A stretch of DNA of 64,000 nt, from NCBI GenBank assembly GCA_003049485.1, contig PYST01000052.1, positions 94,781 through 158,780 on the forward strand. The letters run 5' to 3'. The notes beneath the pieces were generated by a model. That model was not told where the DNA came from and made no database searches. It was given only the letters and a program-made list of their open reading frames with translations. This document shows positions 43,649 to 54,559 of this stretch, in pieces. Made by a program: the position numbers and the translations under genes. Source of the DNA: Ophioceras dolichostomum (taxonomy: Eukaryota; Ascomycota; Sordariomycetes; Magnaporthales; Ophioceraceae). The stretch's first letter is position 1; each line of letters opens with the position of its first letter.

Positions 43649-45183
43649 AGATGTTAGAACACTTGATGGAGACACGGGACATAACATAGGAGTCGGGTGT
43701 AGGGAGTCAGGGCACATCATCATCATCGGGCTAGCAAAGGCAGTTCAGGCTTGGGGGTTTTGTCCTTTCCTTTGCTCATTTATTTCCTTGTACTAAAAGA
43801 TAGTTGATCACAGGGTGTCTTTCGCGCCATTTGCTTGTATATAGTGGGCTGTAGGAGGTAATGATCAATGGCGATTGATCTCTGATGAACTTCTTTCTTC
43901 AAACAGTTGGACCATTATCTACAATGTTCGCACGGGAGGTTGGATTAAGAATTTAGGTTTAAAAAAAACTCCCTGCAAGCTTGTGGACTTCTCCGGCGCG
44001 GACCAGGACCCGGTTGAATGGTAGAGATCGACGACGGGGGCCGAAACGAAGACCGTTGGCATAGACGCGGACGATGGTTCGGTATTTTTCGGTATTTGGA
44101 GCCGACCCGCGTCTTGTTCGTGATGTGGGCGGCCTTGGGGGGCGGCAAACGAAGCGCGACTGTCGAGCCGCGAGTCACAAACACGTGATAATTGAGTGCT
44201 GGAGCAGATTTACCCATCGATAGAAATTGCTAACCTGACCTGAGAATTTTGCCCACCGTGTCTGAAAATTTAAGGCTCTGGGTAACGGAGACTCGGGGTT
44301 AACGATTGATTAGAAAATGCAAAATAAAACAATGCAAGAAATCGAACTCATCACGATTGCGCAGCAGGCAGCAAGCCGTGTCGTCTGATACCTGGGTTTG
44401 ATGATCGTGCAGTGAGGCCAAAAAACTGCTTACCAATTGCGTTAGAAGTGAGATCTATTTTTCGCAGGCCCCTATCAGAGTGCTCGCCCAGAAACCGCCG
44501 CCGTCTGAGCCCAGCGATACGGGCCGAGGGTGCTGAGTCAGGAGCTTACAACCCTGTCCCTCCCCAGTCTCTTGCCAACATCATCGCCACAAACCACTGC
44601 AACCATCACACGGGAGCGGGGTTCAGCGCTGGAAAAGTGTGGGCGGGAACGACCCCAATTGGGGCTTCGCTCTGGCAGCTGAGCATTCGGAGGATTCAGA
44701 CCGGCCATGCTCGGAGCACTCCAGAGCACTCTTGGAGCCCCATTAGAGCCGCATTTCCGCTTTCAACACTCCACCGACAGGCAGCACCAAGGCAGGCTGG
44801 CGAGATTGGCGTTTGGGCAACGCTGGACTGGGCATGGCGTCAGACGGATGTGTCGGGGGGGCCACAGGGCTACCTTCCTGCCGTACCCTCCTTCCGGGGT
44901 TGAAAGACGCTAAATCCACCTGGAGACAGTGGAGAGGACGACGAAGAGTACAAAAAAAGTGAGAGACCCGCCCTGAAGAAGAAGCCTTCTTCATTCTCTG
45001 TATCTTTTATTTCGTGTTCTGGACTCATCTTCGAAAGACGGCCAGCGGGACTGCTTCACTTGCGATATCTCACGACAGCGGCGTTATCGAGCACACCTGT
45101 TTCTGTTGATTGACCCCTTTCGTCGGTTGTTCACTCAACCCCCGCAAATACCCAACTAATCCATCCCACACCCACCGCCCATC
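43649..45183. other. Intergenic, no supported gene
   Basis: About 1.5 kb: glycosyltransferase 3' region, an AT-richer stretch at about 44200-44400, and the CT-rich leader of the NACHT gene. A 163-codon frame at 44412-44903 shows no domain and lies in the promoter of the next gene. Confidence 0.55.
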
Positions 45184-48100
45184 ATGGCGGCCTCCTTCGA
45201 GGAGAGCCAGTCCGACCTGGCAATCCTGTGGAATGAGGCCCTGGACTCCTACTCGGAGAAGGCGAAGGTCGACATCCGCTCGGTGCTGCGCTCGCAGATG
45301 AGCATCAACTCCATCATGATGGACCAACAGCAGCAGCTCCAGAACTTCGGCAGCTTCCGGCACAACAAGGGCAAGGTCGACAAGCTCCGTTCGGTCATCG
45401 CCAAGAATGCAGATATCATCCAGAGCGTGGCCAAGCACGTATCCAACGCCGCCAGCAGCGCCTTCCCGCCTAGCTCGGCCATCCTGACGGCATTCACCTA
45501 CGTGATGAACGCGTCCAAGCACGTCTCAGACGACTACGACATGATCGAGGGCTTCTTCGACATCATGCAGTCATTCCTGCAGCGGCTGTCGCTGCTCGAG
45601 TCCAAGCTGCCGGCGCAGAAGGCCTACCAGGGCTTCCTGATGCGCGTCTTCTCGTCTCTGCTCACCCTGTCTGGTCTTGCCCGCTCCTACTGCCTCAAGG
45701 GCCGCTTCATGAAGTGGGCCAAGGCACTCGTCGAGGGCAAGGACCCGGAGCTGCAGGGCGCCTTGGACGGCCTGCACGAGAACCTGCGCCGCCTCGAGTC
45801 CGCAACCATCATCCAGACGCTGCGGACGACCATCGAGGCCCACGAGGAGGCCAAGTCGGCCAACCAGGGCGTCAAGGCGCTGCAGGTGTCCACACGCCAG
45901 CTGCAGACGTCGCTCGACCACAACACGGCCGTGACGGAGCAGAACCTCGAGACGACGGAGCAGGTGCTGTCGGTCGCGATTGACACCAACACGGGTGTCC
46001 TCGAGCTCGTGGCGCACACGCGCGAAAGCGCCAACGTGAACCAGGACATCCTGCGTACGCTGCAGAATATCGAGAAGCGCGACAGCAACCGCGCCAAGAA
46101 GAACCTGCAGTCCGGCGCGAGCAAGCCGGCGAACCTGGGCCGGCTCAGGACCGACCTGGGCAACCAGGCCGAGGGTGGCATGCGCGCGCGGCTGGGCGAC
46201 TTCGAGGTCGCGCACGACGACAAGATGTTCGACTGGCTCGGCTCCGACCCGACCCTGACGGACCTCGCGGACGGGGCCGAACCGGGCGCGTCTCTGTGGG
46301 TCTCGGGCGCAGCGGGCATGGGCAAGTCGTCGGTCGCGTACAAGATCCAGCAGGTCCTCCGGGAGCGGCTGGACGACGACGGCCCCACCACGTCCGTCGT
46401 AAGCTTCTTCTTCGACGAGGACACGGCCAACATGACCTCGGTCGTGCTCATGCTGAAGTGGGCCGCCATGTACGTGGCCGAGCGGGACGTGCGGTACTGC
46501 GAGGAGCTGGTCACGCTCTCTAGGCGCGACAGCCTGTCCATCCGCACCCCCCAGGACGCCTGGGAGAAGCTGGTCGTTGACCGCTTTGGTCCCCTGTCCA
46601 GCCGGAGGCTCGTGCTTGTGCTCGACGGCGTCGACCAGCTCCAGGAGGAGGAGCTGACTGCGCTAGTCTCGTTCGTCGAGAAGGCATCACAGGACAAGCT
46701 ACGGGTCCAGGTCGTCTTCACGTCCGACCCGAAGATCGAGGCTGTCGTCAAGCCCATCGCTGCCAAGCGCATTGATCTCACCAAAGAGAAGATCGCAGCC
46801 GACCTTCGCAAGCTGGCTTGGTTCCGCTGCAGGGAGCTGCCGAGGCTTTTTAAGTTGAAGGGCAGCTTCAGGAAGGTGATGGCCCGCAAGGTTGCGAGCA
46901 AGGCAGACAGTATGTTTACCCCGACGACCCAGATGGGTTGGACCTGCGGCAATACAACATTTCCAAGCATTACCCGGTAACTAACCTCGCTTGTCGATAA
47001 TTGAACAGCCCTCCTCTACGTGGAGCACACTCTACGACGGTTCAACTCACTGAAGCGCGAGGGCCTGATTCTCAAAGAGCTAGACAACATGCCAGAGAAC
47101 ACCACAGCTCTATACGAGACGCTCATCCAGGAGTGCAAGAAGAACCGCACACCTAACGAGATCGAGGTGCTGCGCAACCTCTTTGCGTGGCTTGCGTACG
47201 CCAAGGACGAGCTCACGCTCGGCGACGCCACAAAGTTGATCAACATCATCGCATCGGAGAACGCCATCAGCATCGAAGAGGAGCTGGACGGCCGCTCGTC
47301 TCGGCTGCTGCGCATCTCAGGCAGCCTCGACGACTCCGACCGCGAGGGCGAATCGGAGAGCGACTCGGAACTGATGGACGACAAAGCCGCTGGTGACACG
47401 ACAGCCGACGAGAGCCAGGACACCGACAACCTGCTCGGCTTCCAAGAGCGCTCTCTTCGTGCCTACTTCCGCGCCGCCATCGACAACGACTCCGATATCG
47501 AGGGCGTCGGCGGCCTGCGGTGCGCGCCTTCAGAGGCGCAGGCCATTATCTTTAAGATGGTGAGCGCCATCATGACCATGCCCGAGGACGACCGGCCCTG
47601 GACGCTGGAGCGGTACGCTTCCGAGCACTGGATGACGCACCTGCTCGCCATCGACGTCGACCAGTCCGACGACCACCAGGCCGCCGAGGTGCTCTCGTCG
47701 CTGCACGGCGTGCTCACGAACAAGAACGACGCCATGCGGCCCGTCGAGCTCGAGCTACTCAGCACCCACGACGACGCCACGGTGTTCTCCGTCGAAGGGG
47801 GCGACCAGACCAAGGCCCTCGCCGCGCTGAGCACGTGGGCCAAGCGCGCCTTGCGCCTCCCGTCTTCCGCCCTGCCCTACGGCCTCGCGGACTTCTACCG
47901 TCCCCTCGCCGCCGAGCCCGCGAGGGTCTTCATCACGCTCGCGCGCGCCCACATTCACAACTGGTTCACCGCTCCCTACACGGTGTACGCGCTCAAGAGC
48001 TTCCGGGCCGCGCACAACGCCCTCCGCGCCGGCCGCCACCTGCCGGAGCTGCGGCAGAGCCCGACGCTGCGGCAGTACTTCGCCGACCTGGAGGAAGCAG

Positions 48101-50253
48101 AGAAGAAACAGCAGCAGAACAGGAAAGAAAACGGCGAAGAAGAAGAAGAAGAGGAGGTCGACCCGAACCAGAAGATCACCGAGCGGTCCTTCGACGTGGT
48201 CGCCAACGCCTTCTGGGACATCGTGAAGACGACGCAGTCCTACCGCGGCATCGGCATGGCCATGAAGGAGGCGCGCCTGTTCCGCGCCGCGGACGCGCAG
48301 TTCGACGAGGGCATCAGGCTGCTCGAGCCCGGCATGGACCACGGTGCGCGGTTCGCGTCGCTGTCCAGCAAGGGACACGGCCTGTACGTGCTGGGCAACC
48401 CGACGAGAGAAGAGCACGACCGGTCGGAGAACGCGTTCTTCGAAGACGAGTCCTCCGGGACACCCCAGACCAGCCCAGCTGAGAAACAAGAATACCTCCG
48501 CCAGGCCGTCGCGGCACTTTCGGAGGCGATCTCCATCCTCGACGGCGCACTGAGCCAGGACGGCAGCAGGCAGACGGAGACGATCCAGACAGCGGCGCGG
48601 CAGCTGTTCCAGATCCACGCGCGCGCCTCGGCGCTGCTGGGCGATTTCGGGACGTGCCTGTCGTCGATCAGGCGCGCGGTGGACGATTTGCCGCTCGCGC
48701 AGTGGGCGCTGGACATCAAGACGATCCCCATGATCTCGAGGTGCCTCATGGACGCGGAGCAGCCGGCGCTGGTGATGGAGCTGTTGCGGTCTGTAACGGA
48801 TAGGGATCGGCAGCATTTTGTGCTGTTGAATGATGAGGATGCGGATTTTAATGCGGTGTTTCGCGCTGCGAGGGCTATGATGGTGACGAAGACCGTCGCG
48901 GCGGCGACGACGGCTGTGGTGACGACGACTGATGGTTCTAGTGCTGGTGCCGCTGCTGGTGCTGGCCCTGGCGAGGCAGGTACAGGTGCAGCGGAAGGGA
49001 CAGGGGCAGGGGCAGATGCCGGGAAGTACATCATCGACCTGTTCCGGACCACCGCGCGCGATGCAGTGAAGAACGGCTGGCCGGTGCTGTTCAAGGCCCG
49101 CGTGCTCACGACCGCCGCCCCCTTCGCCCGGAACGTCCTGGGGGACGTCGACACTGCGCGCGAGATCCAGCGGGAGATCGTCGCGGATCCGCAGACGCCC
49201 AACTGGCTGCTCACGGGCGCGCTGAACTCGCTCTCCGAGATCCTGCTAGAGGATTTCCTTCGGAGCCGCGACCCCCGCGTGAAGGGTCTGGCGCTCGACG
49301 AGGCCCGCCGGCTGCGCGAGAAGATGTCGGAGGTGATGGGCTCGGACTTCGACCCGGCCGAGTCCGACACGGCGGTCACGGTGAGCGTGATGCTGCGGAA
49401 GCTGGGTCCCGCCGCCGAGTGGGAGGCGACGCTGGACGCGGCGTTCCGGTGCTGTGTGGAGGACCTGAAGGACGACACGTACGCGAACGACGCGTACTCG
49501 ATGAAGAGGCTGGCGAGGGTGCTGTCGTGCGTGGACGGGATGGAGAGGGACGCGAGGATCGCGTTCACGGCGCATAATTACATTTTGGATGATGAGTTGC
49601 ATAGGAAGGAGACTGCGGCTGAGGCGGCTGAGGCTGAGGCTAGGAGCGAGAATGGCGGTGAGGGCACTGTTGATGCGGAGAATGGGATCGTTGATGCGAA
49701 GGAGCAGAAGATGAAGAGCGCTGCGGGCATCGAGGTGCCGTCCCCAGACGTCAACGGCGTGAACGGTGAGGCGATCAAGAGGCCGCTTACGCCTGTACCT
49801 GATGTTGCTGCTTTCGCACCCCCTTCTCCTTTTGCGACGACGACGACGACCACCGTCGCCACTGCAGTCTCCCCGGCCGACGAGATGTCAGAGGGGATCC
49901 TCGACGCCGACGGCTTCATCTCGTGCAACTACTGCCTCAAGACCATGGGCAACTGGGCGCGGACCGGCCCCGCTTACACGTGCCTGTACTGCGTCGACGT
50001 CGATATCTGCGAGGACTGCATGCAGAAGAAGCTCGCGAGGGAGATGGGCGAGATGGAGCCGGACTGGAGGACGATCTGTCCCAGGGGACACAAGCACGTC
50101 AAGGCGCCTATCGAAGGGTGGAGGGGTGTGAAGGCCGGGGTGTTGAGGATCGGGCCGGCGGAGGAGGTGCCGTTCCAGTCTTGGCTGAGGGGGGTGGAGG
50201 ATCGGTGGAGGGGGTTTTGGAGGGGGTATTGGAGCGAGAAGTTGGATGGTTGA
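45184..50253 (+). CDS. Goodbye-NACHT STAND receptor (fungal NLR-like)
   Basis: Two exons, 45184-46909 and 47009-50253 (99-bp intron, donor GTATGT, acceptor GAACAG, phases 1 and 2), give 1656 residues. Residues 1-230 form an N-terminal helical domain with the features of the fungal STAND 'Goodbye' domain (DLAILWNEALDSYSEKAKVD; FPPSSAILTAFTYVMNASKH). A linker of coiled-coil type follows (about 240-300). The NACHT domain starts near 370 with P-loop GAAGMGKSS and has Walker B LVLVLDGVDQ (about 476-485). The long C-terminal half is alpha-helical with TPR-like spacing (MAMKEARLFRAADAQFDEGI, SEAISILDGAL, ASALLGDFGTCLSSIRRAV) and several low-complexity acidic and Ala/Gly inserts. A final Cys/His cluster, CNYC-x15-CLYC-x6-CEDC, then CPRGHKH, from about residue 1548, resembles a ZZ-like zinc finger. 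STAND proteins oligomerise on ligand sensing and trigger programmed cell death or immunity-like responses. Confidence 0.88.
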
Positions 50254-51576
50254 GTTGAGTTGAGAGGTGCTTGTGGAAGGTGTCATTGGATGCAGCGGTG
50301 GACCAAAGCTAGTGGGCAAGCGCGATTGGGATCTTTCTGTTTGAGCTACCACTTTCTGTTTGGATATGTATTGGATAAGGCTATATATGTACGGATAGGA
50401 AAATGGGAGGTCCGGTCCACCAAGATTGTCAGCAGCGTGGACGCGGGCACCAGCCAGAATGAAACATTTGTAATATCTTCCATCCCTCCTGTTATGTCTC
50501 TCTGTCCGTGATGATGCTGCCATGCCCTAGATATCACTGCTATAGATAGCGTAGGTGTGACCGTGGCTTGACTACCCGTGTGGCGACAAGGACGACGATG
50601 GCGACGACGCCGCCTGTGAATAACTCTTCTGCGATTCTGCCTATACCTCATTATGCTAGCATTGCTGTCACTTGGTACAGCCACAAGCGGTGTGGACCCC
50701 GGACTCAAGCGTCCGGGGATACATACAGCCCAGGAATGCGCGTCGGAAAGTCCCGCAAGCGCGGATGCATTGGGCTAGTTCCTGTCGCCCAAGAGCGCCG
50801 CAAATTTCCTCGTGTGGCCGTCTGTCGGAGAGGATGGCGAAGAATGCTTCCTCTTCTTCTCCTTCGTCACTTGCCGATCGCAACCGGCAACCGTCAAACC
50901 GCGTGATTGTGCGTCGAGATCGTTGCATGCAAAGAATCCAGAAGGAACATATGGTGATATGTAGTTGAGATCTCCTTCCAATAGTAACGGGAGAAAATGA
51001 TAGAGATGGCGCATTTGGGTGGTTCGGACGGAGCCCCCCACAACGGGGACCAGCTAGGAAGGCAGCGAAGGGAACGCAGGAAAATGCCAAGGCCTGGCAT
51101 TCACTTATTTATTGGCCAAGCCACCATCTCGAAATCCTGAAGCTTGCGCAATGCCGGGCGGGGTCGCCACAAACCACTTCTCGGAGGCGCGAGGCGGGGT
51201 CGGCCTCGTCATCGGTCTCCCCTGAGTTGTAATCCGACCCCCCCGACTTGCTGGACGGAAAGACCCTGCGGAATGTGGGGGATTGGCGACCGCTCGGGAT
51301 GATGTTCAGCCCAATGAAAACAACGCAGCTCATTCCGGTGAGGCTCTCTCTCCCTCCCGCGCTCATCAGGGTTGCAAAGTGCCCCAGCGACCTAGGACAA
51401 ATGAACCGGGAAAACTCCGACTGGCCTTCGGCCCGCCGCCCTTGCTACCACTCTTACCCTTTCCTACCGAGCCTACCTACTCTATCTGACTGCCTTTTGG
51501 TTTGTTTATGTGACGCCCACTAGACTTCGGACGACTACGACTCCTTCCCGACAACCCTTGTTATGCCTCCCGGGAT

Positions 51577-51682
51577 GAGGGGGGGGGGNNNNNNNNNNNN
51601 NNNNNNNNNNNNNNNNNNNNNNNNNNNNNNNNNNNNNNNNNNNNNNNNNNNNNNNNNNNNNNNNNNNNGGGGGGGGGGGGGG
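51577..51682. other. 80-base assembly gap between poly-G tracts
   Basis: N bases at 51589-51668 are bordered by a G run on the left (from about 51579) and a run of at least 14 G on the right. The gap probably marks a G-rich low-complexity stretch that sequencing could not cross. Confidence 0.97.
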
Positions 51683-52042
51683 ATATTATAGCGGGGTGAA
51701 CAAGAAAAAAAAAGAGGACGCAAGTCGATAGGGCAAACGAAATAGAAGGGAAGAGTTGACGACCATGGTAATTTACTGGATGCTTAATGGCTGGTATTCT
51801 CCGTGCCAGTCGACCTGGTCAGACGTAGACGTCTGGAATAGGGGTGGCCCCTCTTCTTCCCCTCCGCGAAAATAGCAACACTGGGAGAGGTGGAGGGCTG
51901 AGGGGTACCGCACTGGGAATCCCCTCGAAGACGACGCGTGGCCGATCATGGGCGAGATTGATGAGAGGGGGAGAGGGAGGCCGAGGCTCTGGGTGGCGAC
52001 GGAGGGCGATGGGAAGAAGGAAGAGGAGAGATGTTGTTACTG

Positions 52043-52048
52043 TATAAA
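52043..52048 (+). promoter_or_regulatory. TATA-box candidate of the dioxygenase gene
   Basis: TATAAA lies about 190 bp before the ATG at 52239, followed by a CT-rich leader. Position and sequence fit a core promoter; no transcript evidence is available. Confidence 0.4.
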
Positions 52049-52238
52049 CATGGGCAGCATCTTCCCCCTTCGAGCCTCGATCTGGAAAGCCGGTCTCCTC
52101 ACCAGCAGCCTCTGGCGCACGAACAGTCGTTTCTTCCACTTCCAGCCACGCACATTCGTTTTTGCCTCATCACCCTTTCGCTTGCTTAACTCCCTACCCA
52201 TACCCCCATCGCCCATATCCCCCGATATCAAAGAAAAA

Positions 52239-53579
52239 ATGGTCCGCATCTCCGCCATCACGGCGGCAGGCCTGGCCCTCCTGGGCTCCGTCTCCGCCCA
52301 CCCCGGAGAGGTGCACAAGAGTCTGGAGCGTGAGATCGCGCTCCGTGACCGCGTCGCCGCCCTCGGTGCCCGGTCCCTCAGCAAGTGCTCCAACTCCGAG
52401 GGCGCCCAGCAGCTGAAGGCCAGGGCCGTCGAGCGCCGGGCGAAGAAACTCGCGGAGCTCCGTGCCAGACAGAACATCAAGACTCGTATGTGGACTTCAC
52501 CGCTCGCATCCCCCCTCCCCTCTCTCTTGCTTCCCCTACCTGCCAATACGCACATACTAGTCAGAAGCTAACCGACACTGCCTTCCCCCCATCACACAAT
52601 AGCCGCCCGCAAGGTTAAGCGCAACTTCGACACCAAATTCAAGCGCGACCAAGAGGACATTATCAACTGGGAAGCCATCAACCACAACTTGACCGGCTCC
52701 GTCTCCTACGACATGTTCACGCCCATCGAGACCGTCTTCAGCGCCAACACGTCCTGCATCCTCGCCCCCGAGACCACGGGCGGCCCCTACTACATCGTGG
52801 GCGAGTACATGCGGTCTAACGTGATCGAGACCGAGCACTGTGACGGCGTGCCCCTCTTCCTCGAGGTGCAATACGTCGACGTGGCCACCTGCGACCCCGT
52901 GCCCGCCATGGCCGTGGACGTGTGGAACTGCAACGCGACCGGCGTCTACTCCGGCGTCGTGGCCGCCGGCAACACGCCCGACGGCGGCTACGACAGCACG
53001 TTCCTCCGCGGCGTCCAGCTGACGGACCACGACGGCGTCGTCCAGTTCGAGACCATCTTCCCGGGGCACTACTCCGGGCGCGCCACGCACGTGCACCTGC
53101 TCTCGCACACCAACGCCACGCTCCAGGCCAACGGGACCATCTCCGTCTGGGACGCGCCCGTGTCGCACATCGGCCAGCTGTTCTTCCCGGAGACGCTGCG
53201 CCAGGAGGTCGAGGCCAACGAGCCGTACGCGTCCAACACGGTCGCGGTCACCACCAACGAGGCGGACATGTGGTCTATTGTGCAGGCCGACGCGAGCTAC
53301 GACCCGTTCCCGGAGTTCGTGTACCTGGGCGACGACGTCTCGGCGGGGCTGTTCGCGTGGATCCAGATCGGCATCAACGCGACTGCCGACTACTCCGAGG
53401 ATGGGTACTACGGTGTTGCTGGGTACCTGGCTGAGGATGGTGGTCATGGCTTGGATAGTGGCATTGGCCCCGGCAACGGCGGCGGTGGGAATGGCACTTT
53501 TCCCGGTAACGGCACTGCGCCGACTGGCATCCCGCCTGATGGCACTGCTGGTGCTCCCGCTGCTTCGGCGACTGCCTAA
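52239..53579 (+). CDS. Secreted intradiol ring-cleavage dioxygenase-like protein
   Basis: Two exons, 52239-52485 and 52603-53579 (117-bp intron, branch GCTAACC, phases 1 and 2), give 407 residues. The signal peptide is MVRISAITAAGLALLGSVSA. A basic, helical pro-like region (LSKCSNSEG ... RRAKKLAELRARQ) follows. The dioxygenase core begins at SCILAPETTGGPYYIVGEYM and has FLEVQYVDVATCDPVPAMAV, DVWNCNATGVYSGV, FLRGVQLTDHDGVVQFETIF, and PGHYSGRATHVHLL. The last holds the Tyr and His residues that would bind non-haem Fe(III); the first Tyr ligand is probably in GPYYI. Bacterial and cytosolic relatives open catechols between the hydroxyl groups. Secreted fungal members may act on lignin- or tannin-derived phenols, but activity has rarely been shown. 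The C-terminus is a Gly/Asn/Thr-rich tail. Several N-glycosylation sites are visible. Confidence 0.88.
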
Positions 53580-54559
53580 AGGGGAGGCCGCATCGCTGCT
53601 GCTCCCGACGGCGACGACGGAAGCGAGGCGACAGGATGATAGGGTTGAACGGGGGACCGGCCGTCGTCGTTGGGCGGGCCACACGATGAGTGTACATATT
53701 TCAGGGCTCGCGAAGTTTTTCTGTGCTTACAAACTAGCATTTCGTTTTTGATGGTTGAGGACTTGGGGTTAGACAAGCAACTTTGACGGCGAGAACAACA
53801 GGCATTCACTTGGGTCAACTTCTCTATCATGCAGCAAATGTAGTAGTGATGGATGCGACCGCATTCAGGGACGAGGGATGATCCTGACTCGTTCGACGGC
53901 CAGAAACGCGGCATTTTCAGCGCATTGACAGAGCGCAAATTTTCATCTCCAGCGCAAGGTTTCCCCGTCGCAGCCTTATCAAGTTACTAGGCCCTCGATG
54001 CTTCCATCTCTGAAGAGATAATTAAGTCGAGAAAACATGAAGCAAAAGAAAGTGGTCTCCCCTGCCAAGAAGTCGCCACCTGCCCCTTTTAGCACTCCGA
54101 CGCGTTAGTGGGATTGACTTGGCGTTCCCCTGCAGCATTCACTTCTCCACCAATTATTCCACCCAATTGCCCCACGATGCTCATGCCGAAGTCGATCCGC
54201 CCGGCATCCTCTCCGTCGTCGCCGTGGAAAGAAATCACAACCTGCCATTGCCCGTCCCCGATGCGACACCGAAGTGAGGTGGTATCATGGGCTACGTGCA
54301 TATGTGCGACGGCGTGACGGAAGCCGTCCGTTGCGTCCACGTGCGCGTGGTTTGTTAAGATCAAGGATTCGCGCGATGGAGAAAATGAGTTGAGGGGGAA
54401 ACAATGCGTGATGATGATCTTTTCTGGTACCCGGACGCCAGAGGTCAAAATGGCCTCGACGCCTTCCTCACCACTCTCGCGCGCCCCCTCCCGACCTGTC
54501 CGGCCAGCTTCGGACCTCCTCCTCCTCCCAAGCCTCCAACTTTGGCCACTGCCGCCGGG
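53580..54559. other. Intergenic, no supported gene
   Basis: About 980 bp between the dioxygenase stop and the phytase start. No coding signal. An in-frame ATG at 54404 upstream of the phytase would add 52 residues without signal-peptide character and is not used. Confidence 0.6.

Larger units (their letters stand above)
50254..52238. other. Intergenic with assembly gap
   Basis: About 2 kb. It includes 80 N bases (51589-51668) flanked by G runs. A TATAAA occurs at 52043-52048, about 190 bp upstream of the dioxygenase start. No gene is recognised, but the gap prevents certainty. Confidence 0.5.

Noticed and set aside
45687..46970. 427-codon minus-strand frame (and 48240-49568 minus, 442 codons)
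   Set aside because: Both are antisense to the NACHT gene. Ser/Thr/Arg-rich translations are typical of the complementary frame of GC-rich coding DNA.
52557..53684. 375-codon minus-strand frame
   Set aside because: Antisense to the intradiol dioxygenase; Val/Arg/Gly/His-rich shadow.
54404..54559. Upstream ATG for the phytase
   Set aside because: It would bury the signal peptide 52 residues inside the protein.
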